A stretch of 64,000 bases of DNA. Origin: Phycisphaerae bacterium. GTDB taxonomy: Bacteria > Planctomycetota > Phycisphaerae > Phycisphaerales > SM1A02. The notes below the pieces were generated by a model. The model was not told where the DNA came from. It saw only the letters and a list, made by a program, of their open reading frames with translations, and made no database searches. Every line of letters starts with the position of its first letter. The first letter of the stretch is position 1. Shown here one piece after another: positions 54,473 to 63,245 of the stretch. A program made the position numbers and the translations under genes. The stretch is from positions 124,001 through 188,000 of the forward strand of contig PBAY01000039.1 of NCBI GenBank assembly GCA_002717655.1, written 5' to 3'.

Positions 54473-55441
54473 CTAGTAGGCGACGATTTCGTTGATTGCC
54501 TTGCCGATGCGTTCGGTATCAGGAAGGTAATCGAGTTCGAGCTTGTAGTAGGGCATGATGACATCAAACCCTGCTACTCGCTGGACAGGTGCCTCCAACT
54601 GAAGGAAGCAGGACTCCATGATTCTCGCACTGAGTTCCGCTCCGATACCACAGGTCAGCGGAGCTTCATGGACGATGATGGCACGTCCGGTCTTGCAGAC
54701 GGAGGTCATGACGGTTTCATAATCCAGCGGATTGATCGTTCTGAGGTCGATCAATTCGATATCACGACCGCTGGCTTCAATCGCGTTCATGCAGTGAATG
54801 ACGGAAGCACCCCAGGAAATCATGGTGACTTCACTGCCTTCGCGTACGACTCTCGCCTTGCCGATCGGAACGGTGTACTCGTCTTCCGGGACTTCCTCGC
54901 GGAAGGCACGGTAGATTCGCTTGGGCTCGAAGAAGATTACCGGGTCTGGATCACGGATGGCGCTGATGAGCAGTCCCTTGGCGTCATAGGGGGAACTCGG
55001 CATCACGACTTTGAGGCCTGGATTGTGCGAGTAGATCGCTTCAGGCGAATCGCTGTGGAGTTCAGGGGCGTGAATGCCGCCACCTACAGGAACGCGGAGA
55101 GTCATGGGGACGGTCAGACCTCCGCGTGTGCGGGTTCGCATGCGTGCGGCATGCGTGCAGATCTGGTCATACGCAGGGCCGAGGAATCCTTCGAACTGGA
55201 TTTCAGGAATGGGACGCAGGCCACCCATGGCCAATCCAATTGAAGTTCCGATGATGCCGGACTCGGCCAGCGGCGAGTCGACCACACGCTTGTCGCCGAA
55301 GCGTTTGTGAAGCCCCTCGGTTACGCGGAAGACGCCGCCATTGGGGCCCACGTCTTCTCCGAGAATGATGACGCGATCATCGCGTTCCATTTCCTGGATC
55401 AGGGCGAGATTGATGGCTTGGACAAGTGTCAGATTTGCCAT
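54473..55441 (-). CDS. 2-oxoacid dehydrogenase E1 beta subunit (BCKDH type)
   Basis: 322 residues, the usual length. LVQAINLALIQEMERDDRVIILGEDVG, GLAMGGLRPIPEIQFEGF (near residues 3 and 70) and PVGGGIHAPELHSDSPE are standard E1 beta blocks, with the thiamine-pyrophosphate contact Glu in GEDVG. It pairs with E1 alpha 20 bases upstream in the transcript to decarboxylate branched-chain 2-oxoacids in the cytoplasm. Confidence 0.93.
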   Translation of the reverse strand: MANLTLVQAINLALIQEMERDDRVIILGEDVGPNGGVFRVTEGLHKRFGDKRVVDSPLAESGIIGTSIGLAMGGLRPIPEIQFEGFLGPAYDQICTHAARMRTRTRGGLTVPMTLRVPVGGGIHAPELHSDSPEAIYSHNPGLKVVMPSSPYDAKGLLISAIRDPDPVIFFEPKRIYRAFREEVPEDEYTVPIGKARVVREGSEVTMISWGASVIHCMNAIEASGRDIELIDLRTINPLDYETVMTSVCKTGRAIIVHEAPLTCGIGAELSARIMESCFLQLEAPVQRVAGFDVIMPYYKLELDYLPDTERIGKAINEIVAY

Positions 55442-55461
55442 GGTGCTTGGTGTCCTCAGGA

Positions 55462-56580
55462 TCAGGTGCGAGCAGTATCGCGTACGGGGAGCTGTGAAGG
55501 ATCCTGGCCGAGACTGCTGGTACGCAGCGTACGGCGCTGGGTCTTCAGATTTTCAGGGATGGAGGCGTACATCGAGTCGAACATGTCCTCAGTGACAGGA
55601 GGTTCGATTCCTTCTGCATTCTTGACGACTTCGGCCACGGTCTTTTCCGCCCGGGCTTCCATTTCATCCTGCTTGGACTGGTTCCAGAGATCACGCTGTT
55701 CGAGATACTTCCTCAAGCGGATCACGGGATCACGGCCCTGCCATTCTTCGACTTCCTCCGCATCGCGATATCGACGGGCATCATCAGCCGTGGTGTGATC
55801 GCCCAGCCGGTAGGTCGTCGCTTCGATGAAGGCGGGCTTCGAGGTTTCCCGCATGTATGCAGCGGCATCACGAACAGCCTTCACGACTGCGAAGATGTCA
55901 TTTCCGTCGACCTGGATGGTTTTCATGCCATAGGCCACGGCACGCTGTGCAAGAACATCAGCGGAACATTGGATGCTGGTTGGCACGGAAATGGCCCAAC
56001 CGTTGTTCTGGCAGAAGAAGAGTGTTGGAATATCGAGGTTTGCCGCGAAGTTCATGGCTTCATGGAAGTCGCCTTCACTGGTGGCACCATCGCCGAAGAA
56101 GGTGCAGGAAACGGAACTGCTGTCCTGATACTTGTACGCCCATGCGAGACCGACGGCATGCAGCATCTGGGTTCCGATCGGGATCGCAAGCGGCGTGACA
56201 CGGAGTTCCGAATCAATCTGATTGCCTCGTTCATCGCCCATCCAGTGCAGGAGAATCTTCTCCATGGGAAGACCCCGCCAGAAGAGGCCGGCGTTCTCCC
56301 GGTAACAGGTCACCAGCCAGTCCTTGCTTTCAAGTGCATAGGCGGCACCAAGCGAGGTGGCTTCCTGCCCACGGTTCTCGGGATAGGTTCCCATTCGACC
56401 GGATCGCTGCAGCTTGAATGCGATTTCATCGAACTTGCGACAGAGCATGATGTGCTCATAGAGCTTGACGGCATCACCATCAGGAATCACACCCTTGCCG
56501 AGAGATTCATCGAATGTTCCATCGGGTTCAAGGATCGAGAGTCGATCGATGCTCGTTTCATAGACCTTGCTAACAGGCAT
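55462..56580 (-). CDS. 2-oxoacid dehydrogenase E1 alpha subunit (BCKDH type)
   Basis: 372 residues. The ThDP motif GDGATSEGDFHEAMN ... QNNGWAIS is complete, and RLGDHTTADDARRY contains the phosphorylation-loop region found in branched-chain and pyruvate E1 alpha. The ATG at 56580 is chosen for its AGGAGGG RBS; the frame is open further upstream but inside the preceding gene. Its start overlaps the end of the leucine dehydrogenase gene by 11 bases, so the two are translationally coupled. Confidence 0.93.
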   Translation of the reverse strand: MPVSKVYETSIDRLSILEPDGTFDESLGKGVIPDGDAVKLYEHIMLCRKFDEIAFKLQRSGRMGTYPENRGQEATSLGAAYALESKDWLVTCYRENAGLFWRGLPMEKILLHWMGDERGNQIDSELRVTPLAIPIGTQMLHAVGLAWAYKYQDSSSVSCTFFGDGATSEGDFHEAMNFAANLDIPTLFFCQNNGWAISVPTSIQCSADVLAQRAVAYGMKTIQVDGNDIFAVVKAVRDAAAYMRETSKPAFIEATTYRLGDHTTADDARRYRDAEEVEEWQGRDPVIRLRKYLEQRDLWNQSKQDEMEARAEKTVAEVVKNAEGIEPPVTEDMFDSMYASIPENLKTQRRTLRTSSLGQDPSQLPVRDTART

Positions 56581-57646
56581 TGATGCCCTCCTGGGCGGTT
56601 CGGCCAGCTTCAACGCGCTGACGAGCGAGCGCCAGTGCAGCATGGCCAGTCGTTGGGTGGTCGTCTGCCATCTCGAAGATGGTCATGGTCGTGTCCTCGA
56701 TCCGGGCGATGGTGTCCTGCAGTTGCTGGGTGGTATAGCCCAGATACAGACCAGCAAGATGGATGAGTCCACCTGCATTCACTACGAAATCGGGAGCGTA
56801 GAGGACGCCGTGTTCATGAATACGCTGGGCATCGGCGTCCGGGTCTCGCAGCACATTGTTGGAGGCGCCACAGATGATCTTTGCCTGAATACCGGGGATT
56901 GATGCTTCATCAAAGACCGCACCAAGTGCACAGGGGGCGAGGATGTCGCATTCCGTCTTGAGGATCTCATCACAGGACACCGCCTTGGCGTGATAGGCAT
57001 TGACCACATGATCGACCTTGGCCTGGGAAGTATCGGCTACGACAAGTTCGGCACCTCGCTCATGAAGCAATCGGGCAAGATGTGTTCCAACGCTTCCAAG
57101 ACCCTGAATTGCGACCGTCAGTCCTGCGAACTGATCCTGTCCTATTCGACGCAGGCTGGCCTGCATGCCGTAGATGACACCCATGGCTGTATGAGGTGAA
57201 GGGTCTCCACCCTGGCCTTCGCCGGTACCACCCATGACATGATTGGTGGTTTCAAGCATCCAGTCGGTGAACTCTGGGCTGACACCAACATCTTCGGCAC
57301 CGATGTAGGTGCCACTGAGCGTGTCGATGAAACGGCCCATGGCATGTGCCTCATCAGGCGTGATCGGCGTATCTCGCTTGGGAAGCATGATGACGCTCTT
57401 GGCGCCTCCCATGGCCAGTCCTGCACATGCAGCCTTCCAGGTCATGCCTTCTGAGAGTCGCAGGACATCGAACAGTGCGTCATTTTCATGTGCATAGCAC
57501 CAGCGTCGACAGCCACCAAGGGCATTGCCCAGTGCTGTCGAGTGGACGGCAATGATGGCACGAAGGCCAGTTGCTTCGTCGTAGTGATAGCACACGCGTT
57601 CATGGCCGGCGGCGGCCATTTCTTCCAGCGGGTTCAGGTTGGTCAT
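56570..57646 (-). CDS. Leucine dehydrogenase-like (Glu/Leu/Phe/Val dehydrogenase)
   Basis: 358 residues from the ATG at 57646; an ATG at 57691 would add 15 residues. GNALGGCRRW and MTWKAACAGLAMGGAKSVI contain the substrate-binding and catalytic lysines, and IQGLGSVGTHLARLL is the NAD motif. It deaminates leucine, isoleucine and valine to the 2-oxoacids used by the E1/E2 complex encoded just downstream. The co-location supports the branched-chain assignment of the whole operon. Confidence 0.92.
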   Translation of the reverse strand: MTNLNPLEEMAAAGHERVCYHYDEATGLRAIIAVHSTALGNALGGCRRWCYAHENDALFDVLRLSEGMTWKAACAGLAMGGAKSVIMLPKRDTPITPDEAHAMGRFIDTLSGTYIGAEDVGVSPEFTDWMLETTNHVMGGTGEGQGGDPSPHTAMGVIYGMQASLRRIGQDQFAGLTVAIQGLGSVGTHLARLLHERGAELVVADTSQAKVDHVVNAYHAKAVSCDEILKTECDILAPCALGAVFDEASIPGIQAKIICGASNNVLRDPDADAQRIHEHGVLYAPDFVVNAGGLIHLAGLYLGYTTQQLQDTIARIEDTTMTIFEMADDHPTTGHAALALARQRVEAGRTAQEGINAC

Positions 57647-57702
57647 GCGGTCATTCACCGAAGTTCTACTCCCGGACGCCACGGCGTCCATCTTCGATCA
57701 TT

Positions 57703-59652
57703 CTAGGATGCGTCAAAGACCTTTCGCACCGTTTCGTAATGTGATCCCGAGCCAAACTGCTTGATCACGTCGTTATCGTGCTTGCGACCCTTGCCGAGTA
57801 CTTCCTTGACCGGGGTTCGCTCCGGAATGTAGTAGTCGGAATCAGGGATCAGATCCACGTAGGCATCGAGTTCGGTCGCCAGTGCCTGCATGGTGTCATC
57901 GGTATTGGTCCGGAGTTCGCGGATATTGTCGTCGATCCGCTTCTTGCCGATGGCGCAGATGTGATCCACCGTTGCCATCTCCTGACGAAGGGCGTCGCCT
58001 TCAGCTCCTGAACGGATGGAGGAATCAAGCTTCGAGAGCGAGCAGGTCATCGCATGGATCCAGATGGCGGCGCTGCTGAGCCGTTTCTGAATCGTCTGAT
58101 TGTTGATCATCTTCTCTTCGTGAACCTTGATCATCATCTTCACCTGATGACTGAACTCGCGAATGATGTCTTCCAGCATGTCGGCATGCTTACGCAGCTT
58201 GGGATGGAATCCATTGATCTTCGGCGCAGCTGGACGGATGTGAAGGAACAATTCCAAGGCGATCTTCAACGATTGCTTGATATTCTTGAATGGCGCGGCC
58301 CGTATGCCCAGCATGTGTTCGCCAAGCTGCTTGGAGCCATAGGCGAAGACGAAGGAGTGCATGACCTGGTTGGCGCCTTCCACGATCGTGTTGATACGGG
58401 AGTCACGCCAGAGACGTTCGAGTACGTTCTCCGTCATGTAACCTTCACCACCCATGACCTGCATGGCATCATCACAGCAGGCGAATCCCATTTCGGAGCA
58501 GAAGACCTTGCAGATGGCCGTCTCAAGCATGATGTCTTCGTCATCCCGATCGACGATACCGGTCGTCATGTAGAGCATGGCGTCCATGGCGTAGCACATC
58601 GCGCCCATGAAGGCGATCTTCTCACGGACAAGATCGAATTCAGCCAGAGGCCGATCGAACTGATAGCGGTACTTGGCCCATTTCATAGCCTGCTCATAGG
58701 CAGCCTTGCCTGCACCCACCATGCCGGCTGAAAGCGTGCACCGACCCCAGTTGAGACAGGTCAGGGCGACATTGAGTCCACGCCCTTCGTGGTGAAGGAG
58801 GTTGGCCCGTGGAACCTTGACATCCTTGAACTTGATGCGTGCCTGCCAAGTTCCCCGGATGCCACACTTGGACCGGTTGCAGCTGGTGATTTCAATGCCT
58901 TCCATGTCCGGCGTGCAGATCAGGGCGGTCACTCGATCCTTGATCTTCCCGCTCTTGGGATCTTCCATCGGCTGCTTGCACATGACCGTGAACATGCCGG
59001 CGAGCGCGCCCGAAGTGGCCCATTTCTTTTCGCCATTCAGGATGTAGTACTCACCATCCTCGGATATTTCGCATCTGGTCTCCTGGCCAGCTGCATCGCA
59101 GCCGACATTCGGCTCGGACAGACAGAAGGCACTGAGCGTGTCGCCAGCAACGCGAGGGAGCCAGTATTCCTGCTGTTCCTTCGAGCCGAAGAGGACGATG
59201 GCGCCACAGCCAATCGACTGGTGTGCGGAAACCATGACGGCGGTGGATCCACAGGACATCCCGATACGCTCGAGGACGCGGTTGTAGCTGGTGACACCAA
59301 AGCCGCCGCCACCAAATTCCTGAGGAACAATCATGCCCATGATGCCGAGTTCAAACAGACGTTTGATGCACCAGTTGGGAATCTCCTGGGTCTGATCGAT
59401 TTCCGTTGCGGGATGTTCTTCCCGGAGATAGGCGTCAAGTGCAGCGAGCAGCTGGTCACAACGCGCGGTCTCTTCTGGATCACACTGTGGGAACGGAAGA
59501 ACCAGTTCGGTGCGGAAGTTGCCCCAGAAAATATTCTTCACGAAACCCATGGTCTCGGGATCGGGACCCAGCATCTCCTGAGCTTGTTCGATCTGTTTGC
59601 GATCCTTGGCGGATAGGTTCTTCAGTTGATCTGTGAGTGCGGGCTTGGACAC
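57703..59652 (-). CDS. Acyl-CoA dehydrogenase, long (VLCAD-like) form
   Basis: 649 residues from a GTG at 59652, supported by AGGAG eight bases upstream; an ATG at 59697 would overlap the preceding gene. The N-terminal and middle domains show AFCLSEPNVGCDAAG and GEKKWATSGALAG, and the FAD domain has QVMGGEGYMTENVLERLWRD with the catalytic Glu in TIVEGANQ. A further ~180-residue helical C-terminal domain makes it VLCAD/ACAD9-like in size. In this operon it probably oxidises branched acyl-CoA such as isovaleryl-CoA, though long-chain substrates are possible. Confidence 0.92.
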   Translation of the reverse strand: MSKPALTDQLKNLSAKDRKQIEQAQEMLGPDPETMGFVKNIFWGNFRTELVLPFPQCDPEETARCDQLLAALDAYLREEHPATEIDQTQEIPNWCIKRLFELGIMGMIVPQEFGGGGFGVTSYNRVLERIGMSCGSTAVMVSAHQSIGCGAIVLFGSKEQQEYWLPRVAGDTLSAFCLSEPNVGCDAAGQETRCEISEDGEYYILNGEKKWATSGALAGMFTVMCKQPMEDPKSGKIKDRVTALICTPDMEGIEITSCNRSKCGIRGTWQARIKFKDVKVPRANLLHHEGRGLNVALTCLNWGRCTLSAGMVGAGKAAYEQAMKWAKYRYQFDRPLAEFDLVREKIAFMGAMCYAMDAMLYMTTGIVDRDDEDIMLETAICKVFCSEMGFACCDDAMQVMGGEGYMTENVLERLWRDSRINTIVEGANQVMHSFVFAYGSKQLGEHMLGIRAAPFKNIKQSLKIALELFLHIRPAAPKINGFHPKLRKHADMLEDIIREFSHQVKMMIKVHEEKMINNQTIQKRLSSAAIWIHAMTCSLSKLDSSIRSGAEGDALRQEMATVDHICAIGKKRIDDNIRELRTNTDDTMQALATELDAYVDLIPDSDYYIPERTPVKEVLGKGRKHDNDVIKQFGSGSHYETVRKVFDAS

Positions 59653-59671
59653 TGCACTTCTCCTGTCATCT

Positions 59672-60556
59672 TCAACGGGCACCTTCAAAGAAGGCATTCA
59701 GTTTGTTTCGTGTTTCTTCGGTCTTTCGAAGTGCAACCAGAAGTCGGCGTTCCGCTTCCAATCCACTTTCCAGACCTCGTTCCAGTCCAGTCTGGATGGC
59801 ATCACAGACCGCAAGATGTGCGGCCGCGTGTCCAGTGCCGGATTGAACATCGGCAAGTGCTGTCTGAACCGCATCGCGGTCCGTATTCTGGATGGATCGC
59901 AGTACGGATGGCTTTGGATTTTCCTTGATCCATTCGATTGCGGTCACCACCAGTTCATCCGGTGTTTCCGCAAATCGGTCGACCAGTCCATTCGGCGAGT
60001 CTTCGATTTTGAATGGCCGACCTTCAGCTGTCGCTTCAATTCCGGATCTTGGATCAACTCGACCAGGAAGCAGCTGTGTGCCTCCCCAGCCAGGGCAAAG
60101 GCCAAGCCCGGCTTCCGGGAGTCCGATTGGATAGGAGCGACCCTTGGCGTTTGTTCTGGAGGCAATGATCGCCGTGCAATGCAAGGCGAGTTCCAATCCA
60201 CCACCGAGGGCCGCACCGTTGATCAATGCAACAGTGGGGCATGGCAGTTCGGCCAGTCTTCCAAATACCCGGACACCTTTGGCCAGATACTCCAGAAGCT
60301 CTTCATCATCCAGTCCATCGATTTCCTTCAGATCTGCACCAGCAACGAAGACCTTCTGATCTCCACTTGCAAGAAGAACAGCGGGGCAATCATCAGCAAT
60401 CGCATCCAGCGTCACGTCGAGACGACCAAGGAGCTGTTGATCAAGAATGACCAGAGGTTGATCCGGATGCTCCAGCGTGATCAAGGTTGTCCCATCATCA
60501 AGAAGCGTCATGGGCAACTGTGAAGGTGCTGATTGGATCTGGCTTGTGCTGGTCAT
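59672..60556 (-). CDS. Enoyl-CoA hydratase/isomerase family protein
   Basis: 294 residues from the ATG at 60556, with AAGGAGG seven bases upstream. FVAGADLKEIDGLDD is the CoA-pocket motif, GAALGGGLELALHC and LPEAGLGLCPGWGGTQ carry the two catalytic Glu of hydratases. The C-terminal third is diverged and helical. It should hydrate an unsaturated acyl-CoA made by the acyl-CoA dehydrogenase, whose gene follows after 19 bases. The upstream 294 bases up to the next gene are GC-rich with short inverted repeats and may hold the promoter of this operon. Confidence 0.88.
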   Translation of the reverse strand: MTSTSQIQSAPSQLPMTLLDDGTTLITLEHPDQPLVILDQQLLGRLDVTLDAIADDCPAVLLASGDQKVFVAGADLKEIDGLDDEELLEYLAKGVRVFGRLAELPCPTVALINGAALGGGLELALHCTAIIASRTNAKGRSYPIGLPEAGLGLCPGWGGTQLLPGRVDPRSGIEATAEGRPFKIEDSPNGLVDRFAETPDELVVTAIEWIKENPKPSVLRSIQNTDRDAVQTALADVQSGTGHAAAHLAVCDAIQTGLERGLESGLEAERRLLVALRKTEETRNKLNAFFEGAR

Positions 60557-60850
60557 CTCGTGCCTCCTTGCCGACTGGAGCAGCAAGGGGGATATCTCCT
60601 GAGGCGGTAAAGCCGCCATATGAACTGGCCGCATCAAAGCGGCTTGTGGTCGTGGATCCAGAGAATCGGGCCTCAAGAGGGCCCTTGAACGGGCAGGATG
60701 GTGGATTTACTTCGCCGGTCCCTCGCAGGGTTCGGCGGATCCACCGTTCTGGATCATCAGAACGGCATTCTAGCCGAGAAGCGGTGGCTTGAGGTGATCC
60801 AGAAAGGCTAGTTTTGACCCTTTAAAGGCCGATCAGGCCGATTTTCAGGT

Positions 60851-61597
60851 TCATGGCCGAGCAAAGATGCGGGAGAGCCGTTCTTGAGCCTCTTCTCCAG
60901 CGATGACATCCGCGGAAATCTGTGCTGCTCGTTCGAAGATTTCATCCTCGAGGCTGCCTTCAAGCTCATTGAGCCAGTGTTTGGTGATGGCCATGGCATG
61001 CTGACCACCTTTGGCAAGCTTTGAAGCAAAGGCCTGAACGGCTTCACTCAGTTCCTCCGCTGGAATGATCTGGTCGATCAGGCCAATCTCCAACGCTTCT
61101 TCCGCCGCCATGGTTCCACCCGCCAGCAGAAGGCTTCTTGCCCGGCCTGAGCCGAGTCTTCTGATCAGCCAAGGGGCCACGACCGCAGGACAGACACCCA
61201 GTTCAACCTCGGGGTAGCCAAGCTTGGCTCCAGGGTGCGAGAAGGCGTAGTCGCACACCACGGCGAGACCGCATCCACCGCCTACAGCGGCACCTTGAAC
61301 TGATGCAATGGTCGGAACCGGCAATCTCCTGATGGCTCTCATGGCACGGGAGAGCCCATGCAGCATTCCTGCCATCTTCGCGGGGTCGTCAAGTACGCCT
61401 TGAAGATCCATTCCAGCACAGAAGGATTTGCCTTCACCTTGAAGAATCATCACTCGAACCGAATCATCTCCTGAGATCGTTTCAAGAAGACCTTCCAGAT
61501 CGGCGATCAATTCGGCCGAGAGTGCGTTTCGCTTGTCTGGCCGATCAAGCGTGAGGGTGGCCAGACCAGAGTCGATATCAAGTCGTGCAAGTGACAT
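60851..61597 (-). CDS. Crotonase-family protein lacking one catalytic Glu
   Basis: 248 residues from the ATG at 61597. RPDKRNALSAELIADL, FCAGMDLQGV and GGGCGLAVVCDYAF ... YPEVELGVCP are crotonase motifs. The first catalytic Glu of hydratases (GGGxELA) is replaced by Gly here, while the second (PEVELG) remains; this pattern fits an isomerase, a hydrolase or another crotonase activity better than a classical hydratase. It lies on the same strand upstream of the other crotonase gene, separated by about 290 bases. Confidence 0.82.
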   Translation of the reverse strand: MSLARLDIDSGLATLTLDRPDKRNALSAELIADLEGLLETISGDDSVRVMILQGEGKSFCAGMDLQGVLDDPAKMAGMLHGLSRAMRAIRRLPVPTIASVQGAAVGGGCGLAVVCDYAFSHPGAKLGYPEVELGVCPAVVAPWLIRRLGSGRARSLLLAGGTMAAEEALEIGLIDQIIPAEELSEAVQAFASKLAKGGQHAMAITKHWLNELEGSLEDEIFERAAQISADVIAGEEAQERLSRIFARP

Positions 61598-61673
61598 GAT
61601 TGAGAGTGTACAGAATGCGACGGCGGCATCAGGCATCTACTCCTTCATCTCAGCAACCCAGTGGTTGGCACTG

Positions 61674-62411
61674 TTATTGGAGGAGGTCACCGCACTCGGG
61701 GCACGCTGCGGCAAACTCCAGTCCCTGAAGGTCATATCCACAACGAGGACACTGATTTTTCTGTCGCCGTCGGGATTTCTTGATTTGTGTCACCCCTTTG
61801 GCGACATCCTCTCCAACACCGATGGCGGCCAGTATCGGAAGGCTGATGATCCACAGCAGTATCCAGGTAATGCCTGTCATGATCAGGAAGATGAGATAGG
61901 ACACATCAATACTGCGACCATCTGCAAACCTGTTGATGAAAGGATCATTCCAGTTCGCAAGTGCGGTATTGACGGATGAAGCCAGCGCCATGTCCGAATT
62001 CATCACGGTGAGCTTCTGAGAGAGCGGTTCGATCTCATACTCGAAGTCAGGCAGAGACCAGGCGATCGACGGTGCTTTGTAGACGATCGCGGTCCCCAGA
62101 GGCCAGCCTGCATTCACTGTTTCAAGTTGTACATGGACGGTGTTCCGAACCTGTGAATCCGAGCCAAGTCTCTGCAGCAGGATCAGGTCGCCACCACTGA
62201 CCGCATGAAAGTCAAGTACACGAGTTTCCCGTGTTCGCTCAATGGTGGCTTGCAGGACATAGGTGGTCAGGACTGCCAGAAGTCCTGTGAGAACAAGTGC
62301 GATATCGACACGAGCAGTCCAGGTTGTTCGTGGTCGTCTGGCGGAGTGATAGTTCAGCCGTTGATGCCAGCGACGTGTTCGACGAAACAGTTTCCTCGGT
62401 CCTATGACCAT
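61674..62411 (-). CDS. Membrane protein with C-terminal zinc ribbon
   Basis: 245 residues, family not known by name. One helix lies near residues 35-55 and two close helices near 165-205; between them is a ~110-residue extracytoplasmic domain. The C-terminus has CPRCGYDLQG ... CPECGDLL, a two-knuckle zinc ribbon typical of many small Phycisphaerae proteins. The ATG overlaps the trpC stop by ten bases, so expression is tied to trpC although no functional link is obvious. Confidence 0.7.
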   Translation of the reverse strand: MVIGPRKLFRRTRRWHQRLNYHSARRPRTTWTARVDIALVLTGLLAVLTTYVLQATIERTRETRVLDFHAVSGGDLILLQRLGSDSQVRNTVHVQLETVNAGWPLGTAIVYKAPSIAWSLPDFEYEIEPLSQKLTVMNSDMALASSVNTALANWNDPFINRFADGRSIDVSYLIFLIMTGITWILLWIISLPILAAIGVGEDVAKGVTQIKKSRRRQKNQCPRCGYDLQGLEFAAACPECGDLLQ

Positions 62412-63223
62412 GGTGTTTCAAGCAGTGCTCGAAGTGCCTGACCGGGATCTTCTTCACGAAGAAGGGATTCTCCTACCAGCACCTTGTTGACACCATGGCT
62501 GGCAAGTCGCATCACATCCTCGCGTGTCTTGATGCCTGACTCGCTGACGATGATCTCTCGCTGTTCTTCAACCAGATCAAGCAGACGGATCGTGTGGTTC
62601 AGATCCGTTGTCATGGTCTTCAGATTCCGGTTGTTGATCCCCAGCAGGGCATAGCCTGGATGTGGAAATCCAATGTGCCTCTTGATTCGCAACAGTGACT
62701 CGATGTCATGGACTTCGACCAGCGCAGTCATGTCCAGTTCATGGGCCAGAATCATCAGATCCAGTATTTCCCCTTCGGAAAGCACTTCTGCGATCAGCAG
62801 AATCGCATCGGCGCCCATGACGCGGGCCTCCCAGACCTGCCAGGGATCGACGATGAAGTCCTTTCGGAGCACTGGAAGTGAAACCGCTTCCCGCACCAGT
62901 TTCAGATGCTCGGGGCAGCCACCGAAGAAATGCACATCCGTCAGGCATGAAATCGCCACAGCGCCAGCATTTTCGTACTGTAGAGCGATCCCCGCAGGGT
63001 CATAGGGTTCTCGAAGTGGACCTGCGGAGGGACTCTTGGCCTTGACCTCTGCAATCACGTTTATCCCACCAGGACCACGACCATTGGCAACGGCTCCGAA
63101 AAAGTTACGAGCAGGAGGAACACCAGAAGCCTGCTCCTTCAGAGCTTCAAGTGAAGTGACATCACGAGCTTCGGCGATCTCTCGTCGTTTGTGGATGATG
63201 ATGTCTTCAAGACTGATGGCCAT
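62402..63223 (-). CDS. trpC: Indole-3-glycerol-phosphate synthase
   Basis: 273 residues, the typical size. IAEVKAKSPSAGPL, VLRKDFIVDPWQV with the catalytic Lys, LVEVHDIESL, LLGINNRNLKTM and VSESGIKTREDV are all present in the right order on the TIM-barrel. It closes the indole ring in tryptophan synthesis. No other trp gene is nearby. The start codon at 63223 overlaps the earliest possible start of the divergent CPBP gene. Confidence 0.97.
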   Translation of the reverse strand: MAISLEDIIIHKRREIAEARDVTSLEALKEQASGVPPARNFFGAVANGRGPGGINVIAEVKAKSPSAGPLREPYDPAGIALQYENAGAVAISCLTDVHFFGGCPEHLKLVREAVSLPVLRKDFIVDPWQVWEARVMGADAILLIAEVLSEGEILDLMILAHELDMTALVEVHDIESLLRIKRHIGFPHPGYALLGINNRNLKTMTTDLNHTIRLLDLVEEQREIIVSESGIKTREDVMRLASHGVNKVLVGESLLREEDPGQALRALLETPWS

Positions 63224-63245
63224 GGGATTTCTCGTGGCAGTAACG

